Source: Pseudomonadota bacterium (GTDB lineage: Bacteria; Pseudomonadota; Gammaproteobacteria; Arenicellales; Arenicellaceae). From it: a stretch of DNA of 16,049 bases. The stretch covers positions 1 through 16,049 of the forward strand of contig JABJKL010000212.1 in assembly GCA_018660405.1 (NCBI GenBank), in the 5' to 3' direction. This document shows positions 1-7,752 of the stretch, in pieces. Position numbers and translations under genes: made by a program. Numbering within the stretch: the stretch's first letter is position 1; the number at the start of each line of letters is the position of its first letter. The notes below the pieces were generated by a model, which did not search any database, was not told the DNA's origin, and saw nothing but the letters and a program-made list of their open reading frames with translations.

Positions 1-2151
1 ATACCCATCTCACTTGCAGGTGATGAGGTCGAATCCATTGGTAATGGGGTTGTGCTTTTGCGAGGGAATGCCGAGCTTGTGCAAGGACGTCAGCGATTGA
101 CTGGAGAGGAATTACGCTATAACCGTGAGACTGATGAGATAGAAGGTAGTGGCGACGTTACATGGCGCTCACCAGCGGGTGATTGGTTGCAAACGGATTC
201 TTTACGGGTGCAGGTGCCAACTCAAATCGGTGAAGCGGGCGTGTCCGAGTTTAAAATGGCGGCACGTGGAGTAGCTATAAACGAAGATACAGAGTCGGTT
301 GAAGTGCAGGCGCGTGGAACCGCCGATCAAATATTTTTGGAAGGCGCTGGTGTGACGCGTCTTAGGAGAGTAATTTATACCACGTGCGCAGAAGGTCAGA
401 ACGATGTGATGTTGTCTGCTTCTGAGTTAGAGTTGGATCAAAATACCGGTCGAGGTTTAGCCAGGAACCTGGGTGTTCGATTCAAAGGCGTGCCGATTTT
501 TTATTTTCCTGTACTGAGTTTTCCGATTAACGATCAGCGTAAGACCGGCTTGCTGTTTCCCGAGTTTGGATCAGAAACCGATTCGGGGTTTGTATTGGGC
601 GCGCCATGGTACTGGAATGTTCACGAGCAAGTTGACGCCACGATTACACCAACTTTGTATACCGAACGAGGGGGGCAGCTTAGAGGTGAAGTGCGTTATA
701 TGACGGAGCAGTCGAAAGGCCAATTTAATGGCGAGTACTTGCCCGGTGATGACAAGTTCAATGGTGAAGATCGTTTTTTATTAGATTTTGAACACGATCA
801 AAAATTTGGTGATAATTGGACTTTTAAAGGGGTGTATAACGATCTATCGGATACTGAGTATTACAATGATTTTTATAATGATATCAATTATTACTCGGTG
901 TTTTTCGTTGATCGGCAAGCATCCTTAAGATATCGCGGCGACTGGTTTAATCTGGGTGTAAGGGCACATCAATATAAGGCGATTGATGCTGGAATTCAGA
1001 AGCCTTTTGAGCGGTTGCCAGAATTAACATTTTCGACAAATTTCGATGAGGGTCCTATGGACCTGGAATATGGCTTAAACATGTCGATGGTTGATTTTTC
1101 GCATCAGACGTTTATTGGCGGTCAGCGTTTTGATGCAACGCCGTATCTTGAATTACCGCTTAAAAACACCTGGGGGTTCTTTAGGCCTCGAGTGGAGCTC
1201 AGGCACACGCAATATTCGATAGATGATAACGGTGTGCAGGTGAAAACTTCTGATGCCGTTTTCGACGCAACGGGATTGGAAGTGACGCCCGCGATCTTTG
1301 CGCCTTTTTCGGAGGTGAACGACACTAACCCCAGCCGCACAGCACCGATATTTTCCCTGGATGCGGGTGTTTACTTTGAACGTCGAGCCAATTGGTTTGG
1401 ACGTGACGCCATTCAAACATTAGAACCTCGAGTGTTTTATGCTTACGCACCGGAAGTTGATCAGTCAGATCTACCTGCCTTTAGTGCATCTGAAATTACC
1501 TTCAATAATTTTGGTGAAATATACCGGGCAAATCGTTTCTATGGTGCAGACAGGGTGGGCGACACAAACCAGGTTACGTTGGCATTGACCAGCCGTATCG
1601 ATGATTCGGAGACCGGTGATCGATTATTTAAAGGGAGCATCGGCACGGTATTTTTTCTAAAAGATCGAAAAGGATTTGAGGGTATAAATCTGCAAAACGG
1701 GGAATCTTTTTCCAGACCAGATAATACCGATAGTGTTGCTGACCTGTTAGGTGAAGTGCACATGCAATTGGGTGAGAATGTGGGCGTTTATGGATATATG
1801 CAATGGAACACCGATGACGGGAATGTTCGTCAGGGACAGTTTGACCTTAATTACATAAACGGAGCACGGTTTTTTGGGATTGGTTATCGATACTCCGATA
1901 ATGCGATCGAACAAGTAGATGTACGGGCGCAATGGCCTTTGACCGATCGTTGGACGATTTTTGGTAATGATCGATTTTCTATCAGGGATGAGGAGAACCT
2001 CGAAACTGAAGTTGGATTTCAGTATGACGGCTGTTGTTGGCGCCTGAGAGTTTTCTACCAAAACCGAGTTCGGGCAGCGGTTGATGATCGGCAGTCCTTT
2101 TTGGCCGAATTTGAATTAACGGGCTTGGCGCGGATTAGATCCGGGCTATAA
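1..2151 (+). CDS. lptD: LPS-assembly outer-membrane protein LptD, 5' end outside the window
   Basis: LptD is the outer-membrane beta-barrel that, with the lipoprotein LptE, inserts lipopolysaccharide into the outer leaflet. The frame is open from base 1, so the apparent GTG start at 52 is internal; 716 codons are present, and the signal peptide and first cysteine are missing. The first ~110 residues look like the OstA/LptA-type jelly-roll domain. The barrel begins around the family stretch VPIFYFPVLSFPINDQRKTG, with DATITPTLYTERGG after it. The cysteines that form the inter-domain disulfides in E. coli LptD are matched by TTC at 385-387 and the adjacent CC of GCCW at 2032-2037. The gene ends 38 bases before surA, the usual tandem arrangement. 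Identification is from motifs and context and is secure. Confidence 0.96.
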   Translation: MPISLAGDEVESIGNGVVLLRGNAELVQGRQRLTGEELRYNRETDEIEGSGDVTWRSPAGDWLQTDSLRVQVPTQIGEAGVSEFKMAARGVAINEDTESVEVQARGTADQIFLEGAGVTRLRRVIYTTCAEGQNDVMLSASELELDQNTGRGLARNLGVRFKGVPIFYFPVLSFPINDQRKTGLLFPEFGSETDSGFVLGAPWYWNVHEQVDATITPTLYTERGGQLRGEVRYMTEQSKGQFNGEYLPGDDKFNGEDRFLLDFEHDQKFGDNWTFKGVYNDLSDTEYYNDFYNDINYYSVFFVDRQASLRYRGDWFNLGVRAHQYKAIDAGIQKPFERLPELTFSTNFDEGPMDLEYGLNMSMVDFSHQTFIGGQRFDATPYLELPLKNTWGFFRPRVELRHTQYSIDDNGVQVKTSDAVFDATGLEVTPAIFAPFSEVNDTNPSRTAPIFSLDAGVYFERRANWFGRDAIQTLEPRVFYAYAPEVDQSDLPAFSASEITFNNFGEIYRANRFYGADRVGDTNQVTLALTSRIDDSETGDRLFKGSIGTVFFLKDRKGFEGINLQNGESFSRPDNTDSVADLLGEVHMQLGENVGVYGYMQWNTDDGNVRQGQFDLNYINGARFFGIGYRYSDNAIEQVDVRAQWPLTDRWTIFGNDRFSIRDEENLETEVGFQYDGCCWRLRVFYQNRVRAAVDDRQSFLAEFELTGLARIRSGL

Positions 2152-2189
2152 AGATAGCTCGCCTGAATTATTTAGATTAACCTGCATTG

Positions 2190-3578
2190 ATGATTATGGA
2201 CAAATTCTGTCTTTGTTTGATGGCGATCGCCATCATCGTGCGATTGCTTTCAGCGCCACTGATGGCACAAGAGTTAGCACCAGAAGAACCTTTAACGCTG
2301 CAAGAGGAGCCTTCAGCGATACAAGAGGAGCCTTCAGCGCTACCAGAGCTACGCGAAATAGATCGCGTGATCGCTGTTGTGAATGATGACGTGATAACCA
2401 AAGGCGAGTTTGATACACGTGTCAGCGCGTTACGCGCCGAACTTGATGCAGCTCGGGAAGGAGATCAAAGTTTACCAATGCCACCAGAGGAATTGCTCCG
2501 AGAGCAACTCATGGAGCGCCTGGTTGTGGAGTCTTTGCAGCTGCAATTGGGCGACAGGATGGGGATTGAGATGGGTGAAGAGGAGCTATTGGCAGCTGCC
2601 AGACAAATAGCTCAATCGAACAGCGTAACTATTGAACAGTTAGAAGCGGATTTGCGTAGCCAGGGTACGACAATGAGTAGCTTTTTGGCAGATCTGCGGC
2701 GACAAATGGTTATTCGGCAAGTGGTTGATGCTCTTGTGGTGAACCGGGTTCGGGTTTCCCCGGATGAAATTGATGAATTTCTAGCCCAAATCGGAGATAG
2801 AGATATTGAGGGGGAGTATTTTTTGAGGCATATTTTGATCTCGATTCCGGAAGAGGGAAATGCTGACCAGTTGCGGTCGATAGAGCGATTAGCGGATGAT
2901 GTGGTTCGTCAAGTGCGTTCAGGCTTGCAGTTTTCTGAGGCGGCAATTACCTACTCGAATGCGCCTGATGCCTTGGACGGAGGGGAATTGGGTTGGCGAA
3001 AGCTTGGGCAATTACCTTCTTTGTTCGTCGACGCCCTGCCGGGTATGCAGCTGGGCCAAATTTCGGACGTCTTACGCAGTCCAAACGGCCTTCATATTTT
3101 AAAGTTGGAAGATAAGCGGGGTCTGGCGACGGAAACAATAACGAAAACGCGTGCTCGTCATATATTAATTTCTGCCGATAATGCAATTGCTCGTGATCAA
3201 GCGAAACTGCAGTTAGAGTCTGTTAGAGCACGCGTTATTAGTGGTGCAAACTTCGCCGATATTGCGGAAGCTATGTCTGATGATCCGGTATCAGCGACTC
3301 AAGGTGGGGAACTTGGTTGGTTATCACCGGGTGATACGGTTGCTCCGTTTCAGCGGGCAATGGACTCTTTGGGGTTAAACGGATTATCCCAACCTGTTGA
3401 TAGCCAATTCGGCGTGCATTTGATTCAAGTTTTGGAACGTAAAGACGAAGAAGTTGGGGATTTGTTAATACGCAGACAGGCGGCTGAACAGCTGAGGAAT
3501 AGAAAGGCCGATGAGCGCTATTCGGAATGGGTCAGAGAAATTCGCGATGAAGCTTATGTTGAAGTATACGAGCCTTAA
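2190..3578 (+). CDS. surA: Periplasmic chaperone / peptidyl-prolyl isomerase SurA
   Basis: SurA escorts unfolded outer-membrane proteins, LptD among them, across the periplasm. A hydrophobic signal peptide ends around APLMA-QE. The core begins at IDRVIAVVNDDVITKGEF, the family's N-terminal chaperone signature. Two parvulin (PpiC) domains follow: one from about residue 210 (RHILISIPEEG, then GGELGW) and one from about 320 (RARHILIS, then GGELGW). Length is about 462 residues, against 428 in E. coli; part of the excess is a heptapeptide repeat just after the signal peptide. The start is uncertain: TTG at 2187, ATG at 2190 and ATG at 2196 are in frame and none has a clear Shine-Dalgarno site, so coupling to lptD is likely. 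An arginine inside the hydrophobic signal segment is unusual. Confidence 0.95.
   Translation: MIMDKFCLCLMAIAIIVRLLSAPLMAQELAPEEPLTLQEEPSAIQEEPSALPELREIDRVIAVVNDDVITKGEFDTRVSALRAELDAAREGDQSLPMPPEELLREQLMERLVVESLQLQLGDRMGIEMGEEELLAAARQIAQSNSVTIEQLEADLRSQGTTMSSFLADLRRQMVIRQVVDALVVNRVRVSPDEIDEFLAQIGDRDIEGEYFLRHILISIPEEGNADQLRSIERLADDVVRQVRSGLQFSEAAITYSNAPDALDGGELGWRKLGQLPSLFVDALPGMQLGQISDVLRSPNGLHILKLEDKRGLATETITKTRARHILISADNAIARDQAKLQLESVRARVISGANFADIAEAMSDDPVSATQGGELGWLSPGDTVAPFQRAMDSLGLNGLSQPVDSQFGVHLIQVLERKDEEVGDLLIRRQAAEQLRNRKADERYSEWVREIRDEAYVEVYEP
2280..2342 (+). repeat. Three 21-bp tandem units encoding a Glu/Pro heptapeptide in surA
   Basis: The units 2280-2300, 2301-2321 and 2322-2342 encode PEEPLTL, QEEPSAI and QEEPSAL. 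Units two and three share an identical 18-base core (caagaggagccttcagcg), while the first is degenerate. They lie between the signal peptide and the SurA chaperone domain and would give an acidic, probably disordered linker at the mature N-terminus. Exact nucleotide identity between two units suggests recent in-frame duplication. Confidence 0.85.
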
Positions 3579-3657
3579 TACACTACACTAGTTAAAGACT
3601 CAGACTGGATCGACCTTGCTTAAAAAGGATTAACATAAAGTTTGCCACGCTTCCCTT

Positions 3658-3687
3658 CGCAGCGCCGCTCCGCTGTGCGGGATTTTT
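3658..3687 (+). terminator. Possible weak terminator after surA (bulged hairpin)
   Basis: Arms CGCAGCG and CGC-TG-TGCG pair with a two-base bulge around a six-base loop, and five T follow a short purine stretch. It lies about 80 bases after the surA stop. The bulge and the interrupted T-tract make it a weak candidate. Confidence 0.3.
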
Positions 3688-3746
3688 ATAATTTGTTCTA
3701 CCGCATTATTCGTCGCTTATTTGGAATAAGCAAACGACTCTCCTCA

Positions 3747-3770
3747 TGCCAGCCATGTCTGGCACGTTTT
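3747..3770 (+). terminator. Possible terminator between surA and dksA
   Basis: TGCCAG and CTGGCA form a perfect six-base stem around the loop ccatgt; CG and four T follow on the plus strand. Its orientation suits the end of the lptD-surA transcript, not dksA, which reads towards it on the other strand and has no T-tract on that side. The stem is short. Confidence 0.35.
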
Positions 3771-3816
3771 CAGTATCAACTTTTCAGCATCAACAACGGT
3801 AACCAGCGTGTGAGTA

Positions 3817-4245
3817 TTAGCTCATTTGCCGTTCTTTTATTTCATTGAGAGTCTTGCAGTCTACGCATTGTTCAGCGGTCGGGCGAGCTTCAAGGCGTTG
3901 TATGCCAATTTCAACACCACAACTTTCGCACCAACCGTAGTCATCGCCATCAATCCTGGAAATAGTTTCGTCAATTTTCTTCAGTAGCTTGCGTTCCCTG
4001 TCCCGGTTACGAAGTTCTAGCGACATGTCGGTTTCCTGACTGGCTCGATCAGTAGGATCAGGGTGATTGATATTTTCATCCTGCATGTTGTGCAGGGTTC
4101 GCGAAACATCGTCAACCAGCGATTTACGCCACGCTCTGAGAATCGCGCGAAAATGTTCACGCTGCTTATCACTCATGTACTTTTCTATTTTTTTGGCTTT
4201 ATACGGCGCAATACCGTGGATCACCTTGTTTTCTGCTTTCGCCAT
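3817..4245 (-). CDS. dksA: RNA polymerase-binding transcription factor DksA
   Basis: DksA enters the secondary channel of RNA polymerase and, with ppGpp, resets transcription in the stringent response. The 142-residue protein is collinear with the E. coli form: YMSDKQREHFRAIL opens the N-terminal region, a coiled coil follows, and its tip carries DPTDRA with acidic residues D63 and D66. SLELRNRDRERKLLKKI forms the returning helix. The zinc finger is C106-x2-C109, 17 residues, C127-x2-C130. All key residues are present, so this is the canonical factor and not a short paralog. The ATG has an AGGGGA-type ribosome site about ten bases upstream. The gene stands alone, convergent with surA and divergent from the small lipoprotein gene. 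Confidence 0.97.
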   Translation of the reverse strand: MAKAENKVIHGIAPYKAKKIEKYMSDKQREHFRAILRAWRKSLVDDVSRTLHNMQDENINHPDPTDRASQETDMSLELRNRDRERKLLKKIDETISRIDGDDYGWCESCGVEIGIQRLEARPTAEQCVDCKTLNEIKERQMS

Positions 4246-4721
4246 TTTCAGGTCGTCCCCTTTTTAACTTTTGGATGAAATTCGATGAAGGTAGTGCTGG
4301 CAAAAAGGCCAGCGATTATGTCAGTTATATCTCAAGTGAACATAAGCCAAGCAATTGATATATCTAATAAAAACTATGTCTCTACAGAAAAAATCAGAAC
4401 TTAATTGCCGCGCTGGAAAAATTCAGTCGGTTGGTATACTACAATCGATCTTTAGGCGCAAATTAAATGACAATAAATTTTCTGGTGAAGGGGTCGGTGT
4501 TGGCGCGAAGCATTAGATAAATGAGTTGTAAATTTTGTGATTTATCAAATGATGTGGGTAAAAATAGTTCGTTAACCCCTTGTAAACGTTATTAGTTCTA
4601 CGTTGTTTGGCTACCCTGTAGTGTGCATAATGTGTGCAGTTGAATACTTTTATGACTTTGCGGACACGTACTTAAGACGCTAAAAATAGATAACGACAGT
4701 CGGAAGGCTGGGAGTTAGAAA
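4246..4721. other. AT-rich intergenic region between divergent dksA and lipoprotein genes
   Basis: This 476-base stretch holds the leaders and promoters of two divergent genes and no convincing ORF. At 4296-4313 a perfect six-base stem (GCTGGC/GCCAGC around aaaaag) lies in the dksA leader; it lacks the T-tract needed for a terminator on that strand. A possible promoter for the plus-strand gene is listed separately. No Pho box (paired TGTCA units 11 bases apart) was seen here. Confidence 0.5.
4604..4631 (+). promoter_or_regulatory. Candidate sigma-70 promoter for the small lipoprotein gene
   Basis: TTGTTT (4604-4609) and CATAAT (4626-4631) are separated by 16 bases. They lie about 90 bases upstream of the lipoprotein start, and a GGGAG ribosome site sits just before its ATG. 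This was found by eye in AT-rich DNA, so chance matches are likely. Confidence 0.3.
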
Positions 4722-4904
4722 ATGAAAATTACTAAATTATGCCTGGTCCACACAGTAGCGGTTGCATTCGTACTAGCGAGTTGCGGAAACCCGGAAGATC
4801 AATCGGCAGTTGAAGGCGTTATGAATTCTACTCAAAAAGCGGCATCTGATGTTGTAGATGCGGTTGCAGAAGCTGCCGATGAAGCTGCTGCCACTAGTGA
4901 GTAA
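4722..4904 (+). CDS. Small predicted lipoprotein, function unknown
   Basis: The 60-residue product starts with a basic N-terminus and a hydrophobic stretch ending in the lipobox LASC, with cysteine 21 followed by G. That predicts signal peptidase II processing and a mature lipidated peptide of only about 40 residues. The mature part is acidic and alanine-rich (DVVDAVAEAADEAAATSE) and would form an amphipathic helix, somewhat like entericidin or Lpp-type small lipoproteins, although no family is recognised. The start is supported by GGGAG about eight bases upstream. A strong terminator 24 bases after the stop indicates a monocistronic gene. The lipobox, ribosome site and terminator together make a real gene more likely than a chance ORF. 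Confidence 0.75.
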   Translation: MKITKLCLVHTVAVAFVLASCGNPEDQSAVEGVMNSTQKAASDVVDAVAEAADEAAATSE

Positions 4905-4927
4905 GAGGGTGTAAGAGCAAGTGGTTA

Positions 4928-4959
4928 GTATAAAGCCCCGTTTCTGCGGGGTTTTATAC
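4928..4959 (+). terminator. Strong intrinsic terminator after the lipoprotein gene
   Basis: A 13-base stem (gtataaagccccg with cggggttttatac, one G-T pair) closes a tttctg loop. The GC core is flanked by A-tract and T-tract arms, so it could stop transcription on either strand. It separates the lipoprotein gene from the pst promoter region. Confidence 0.85.
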
Positions 4960-4975
4960 GGCGGCAACAGTCAAA

Positions 4976-5130
4976 GGGATAGCTCTATTAATATGAAATT
5001 ATCCTGAGTGGCCTTATTTGGGGAATAGGAAGCTCCGCGCGCCATACCGAATGGTATATGGGGTACATGAGAATTTGAGCACGAAGCTGATGCCTCGGAT
5101 CACCGAAAAAGGCATGGAAAAGGGTAATCA
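4976..5130 (+). repeat. Diverged copy of the phoB-phoR intergenic element, upstream of pstS
   Basis: Bases 5045-5113 align with 12110-12177 of the element between phoB and phoR: both read ACCG, then TATATG, TACATGAG, ATC and GAAAAAG at matching positions, about 70% identical by hand. The left end GGGATAGCTCTATTAAT also resembles that element's terminal repeat (GGGTAGCTTTAGTAAT). No matching right terminal repeat was found, so the right boundary is approximate and this copy looks decayed. It ends about 30 bases before the pstS Pho box. It has no coding capacity. Confidence 0.55.
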
Positions 5131-5161
5131 TAAGAGGTGCCTAAATGTAATATTTTGACGC

Positions 5162-5183
5162 ACGTCACAGTATTGTCATATAA
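5162..5183 (+). promoter_or_regulatory. Pho box upstream of pstS
   Basis: Two 11-base units follow each other: ACGTCAC plus AGTA, then TTGTCAT plus ATAA. This fits the PhoB site plan of seven-base CTGTCAT-like units separated by AT-rich four-base spacers. A weak -10 candidate, TACTCT (5190-5195), follows, and the site lies about 50 bases before the pstS start. It implies activation of the whole operon by phosphorylated PhoB in low phosphate. Confidence 0.75.
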
Positions 5184-5233
5184 GCGAATTACTCTACGAG
5201 CTTAAAATTTTAAATAAACTTATTGGAGTAAAT

Positions 5234-6337
5234 GTGAAAAGAGTAATCTGTTCTGTGGTTCTAGCCGCCTCTGTGGTGTCTACCCCTGGCATCGCCGGAG
5301 CCAGAGACTATATCTCGGTCGTTGGTTCTTCCACGGTTTATCCTTTTTCTACCGTTGTTGCAGAACGCTTTGGCAGAGTTACCGATTTTAGATCGCCAAA
5401 GGTTGAGTCAACGGGCTCCGGTGGCGGCTTTAAATTATTTTGTGCGGGTGTTGGCGAGAATACGCCAGACATCACAAACGCTTCACGGGCGATCAAAGGC
5501 AGCGAAATAGAGCTTTGTGCCAGCAACGGTGTGGCCGAAGTTGAACAAGTATTGGTTGGTTATGATGGTATTGTGATGGCGAATGCTATCGATGCACCTG
5601 TGTTTGAATTGAGCCTTAAGGACGTGTTTTTGGCGCTCGCGAAGCAGGTGCCTGACACTAGCGGGAAACTGGTTGATAACCCAAATTCAACGTGGGCTGA
5701 TGTTAATGCCAGCTTGCCCGCTATCAGGATTGAAGTGCTTGGGCCACCGCCAACATCAGGTACGCGTGATGCGTTCGTAGAGTTGGCTATGGAAGGTGGT
5801 GCGAAAATGGTTGATTCTTTAGCGAATCTTCGTGCGGCGAACGCAGGTGACGAGACTGTCGCGATAATGTCTACTTTGGGTCTTTCGGCGAGCATTGCTC
5901 AAGCCTTTGAAAACTCAAAGGGTAAAGCACCAACAGGCGCGGATATTTTCGTTCAGATCGCGCATGCGATTCGTGAAGATGGTGCTTATATCGAAGCGGG
6001 TGAAAACGATAACCTGATTGTTCAGAAGTTAGCGGCTAATCCGAACGCACTGGGTATTTTTGGATTTAGCTTTTTGGAAGAAAACGCCGATAAGGTAAAA
6101 GGTGCCAGTATTGATGGACGGGTTCCAACTTTTGAAGCAATTTCCGCCAGCGAGTATCCGGTTAGCCGCCCTTTGTACTTCTATGTGAAGAAAGCGCACA
6201 TGGGCACCATCCCAGGCATTCAAGAATATGTCGACGAGTTTTTGAGAGACGCCGCGTCAGGTGATGAAGGTTATCTGGTTGACCGTGGCTTGATTCCGGT
6301 TCCGCTTGGTGAATCACGAGTAGAAGCGGTCAAGTAA
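5234..6337 (+). CDS. pstS: Periplasmic phosphate-binding protein PstS
   Basis: PstS captures inorganic phosphate in the periplasm and delivers it to PstC/PstA. The 367-residue product has a signal peptide ending near residue 23 (AGA-RDY). The phosphate-binding motifs are GSSTVYPFS at about 31-39, STGSGGGFKLF, TNASRAIK and GPPPTSGTRDAF at about 170-181; the Ser/Thr/Arg residues of these loops contact phosphate in the family. Translation starts at GTG 5234, with GGAG five bases upstream; an ATG overlapping that position is followed at once by a stop. It is the first gene of the operon, with a Pho box about 50 bases upstream, and pstC begins 26 bases after its stop. It resembles the PstS subfamily of marine proteobacteria more than the shorter E. 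coli form. Confidence 0.95.
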   Translation: MKRVICSVVLAASVVSTPGIAGARDYISVVGSSTVYPFSTVVAERFGRVTDFRSPKVESTGSGGGFKLFCAGVGENTPDITNASRAIKGSEIELCASNGVAEVEQVLVGYDGIVMANAIDAPVFELSLKDVFLALAKQVPDTSGKLVDNPNSTWADVNASLPAIRIEVLGPPPTSGTRDAFVELAMEGGAKMVDSLANLRAANAGDETVAIMSTLGLSASIAQAFENSKGKAPTGADIFVQIAHAIREDGAYIEAGENDNLIVQKLAANPNALGIFGFSFLEENADKVKGASIDGRVPTFEAISASEYPVSRPLYFYVKKAHMGTIPGIQEYVDEFLRDAASGDEGYLVDRGLIPVPLGESRVEAVK

Positions 6338-6363
6338 AAGCTGCACACAGAGTAATTCTGAAA

Positions 6364-7752
6364 ATGAACGCTTCAACCCTGGTTCTGGTATTGATCGCGA
6401 TTACCGTCGCCTCCTACTACGGCGGTGTGATGCGATCCCAGGCACTTGCGAGACCTTTGGGCGGCATCAAGCATTTGTCGGCCTTACCGTCTTACTACGG
6501 TTTTATGGCGGTGACCTGGGCGGTAATACCCGCGCTCATCTTGCTACTTGTTTGGACAATTTACGAAGCTTCTGTCATCAGCAATATGGTAATTGCCTTA
6601 TTGCCATCAGAGACTGCCAGTTTGAGTGAGGGCGAGCTTGGTTTGTTGTATAGCCGTATTGCTAATGTTGCGTCCGGCATAATGCAGTGGGATACCCTGG
6701 GCGAGGCGTATCGACCAGCGGTAGAGCGCATGATCGAGCTGCAGACGTTTACTGCACGTTACAAACCAATATTGGTAATTTCTCTCGCTGTGGTCGGTGC
6801 ATTGATCGCGCTAAAAATGGTGAGTGCCCAGTGGAATGTGCGATATCCAGTAGAACGTATTTTTAACATCTTGTTGTTTTTGTGTTCTGGAATCGCGGTA
6901 TTGATTACTGTTGGAATCGTTTTTTCTGTAGTGTTCGAATCACTGCGATTTTTCGGAGAAATATCATTTTTTGATTTTGTGTTTGGCACGCAATGGAGCC
7001 CACAAATCGCCATTCGGGCCGATCAAGTGGGGGCATCCGGTGCTTTTGGGGTGATCCCGTTGTTGGTCGGCACAATGCTCATATCTATAATTGCGATGTT
7101 TGTTGCGGTGCCGGTGGGTCTGATGTCGGCGATTTATTTGTCTGAATATGCGAGCGTGCAGGTAAGAAATATCGTTAAACCGTTGTTGGAAATCCTGGCC
7201 GGTATCCCCACTATTGTTTACGGCTTTTTCGCGGCAATTACGGTTGCGCCTGCCATACGTGCAGCGGGCGAAGGTGTTGGTTTGGAGGTTGCCTCAGAAA
7301 GTGCGCTGGCAGCAGGTTTGGTGATGGGCGTCATGATTATTCCATTTGTCTCATCGTTATCTGATGATGTGATCAATGCCGTACCCAACAGTTTGCGTGA
7401 TGGCTCTTACGGCCTGGGTGCTACGCAATCAGAAACCATTCGTAAAGTAATTATTCCTGCGGCCCTGCCCGGCATCGTAGGCGGCGTTTTGCTGGCGGTC
7501 TCACGCGCGATTGGCGAGACCATGATTGTGGTGATGGCGGCTGGCTCAATGGCGAATCTTACTGTTAATCCACTGGAGGCGGTGACGACAGTAACGGTGC
7601 AGATTGTAACTTTGTTAGTGGGTGACCAGGAATTTGATAATGCCAAAACCCTGGCAGCCTTTGCGTTGGGATTAATGTTATTTGTTATCACCCTGGGACT
7701 TAATTTTATTGCCTTGTATGTGGTCAAAAAATATCGAGAACAATATGACTGA
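6364..7752 (+). CDS. pstC: Phosphate ABC transporter permease PstC, long form
   Basis: One of two membrane subunits of the PstSCAB importer. At 462 residues it is about 140 longer than E. coli PstC. The extra part is N-terminal: hydrophobic segments near residues 4-24 and 44-70, a soluble stretch of about 60 residues (ALLPSETASLSEGELG onward), then two more membrane segments before the conserved permease core from about residue 230. The core contains FGVIPLLVGTMLIS, EILAGIPTIVYGFFA, and the ATPase-coupling loop LRDGSYGLGATQSETIRKVIIPAALPG. The ribosome site is weak, so translation may depend on pstS. The last eight bases overlap pstA. The extended architecture is known from other proteobacterial PstC proteins, so it is uncommon but not unique. 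Confidence 0.93.
   Translation: MNASTLVLVLIAITVASYYGGVMRSQALARPLGGIKHLSALPSYYGFMAVTWAVIPALILLLVWTIYEASVISNMVIALLPSETASLSEGELGLLYSRIANVASGIMQWDTLGEAYRPAVERMIELQTFTARYKPILVISLAVVGALIALKMVSAQWNVRYPVERIFNILLFLCSGIAVLITVGIVFSVVFESLRFFGEISFFDFVFGTQWSPQIAIRADQVGASGAFGVIPLLVGTMLISIIAMFVAVPVGLMSAIYLSEYASVQVRNIVKPLLEILAGIPTIVYGFFAAITVAPAIRAAGEGVGLEVASESALAAGLVMGVMIIPFVSSLSDDVINAVPNSLRDGSYGLGATQSETIRKVIIPAALPGIVGGVLLAVSRAIGETMIVVMAAGSMANLTVNPLEAVTTVTVQIVTLLVGDQEFDNAKTLAAFALGLMLFVITLGLNFIALYVVKKYREQYD

Noticed and set aside
3642..3848. Plus-strand 68-codon frame between surA and dksA
   Set aside because: It overlaps the 3' end of dksA, contains the hairpin sequences, has no convincing ribosome site, and its product looks random.
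7682..7744. Earlier start for pstA
   Set aside because: The extension would lie inside pstC and adds residues unlike any PstA; the ATG at 7745 has a ribosome site and the usual short overlap.
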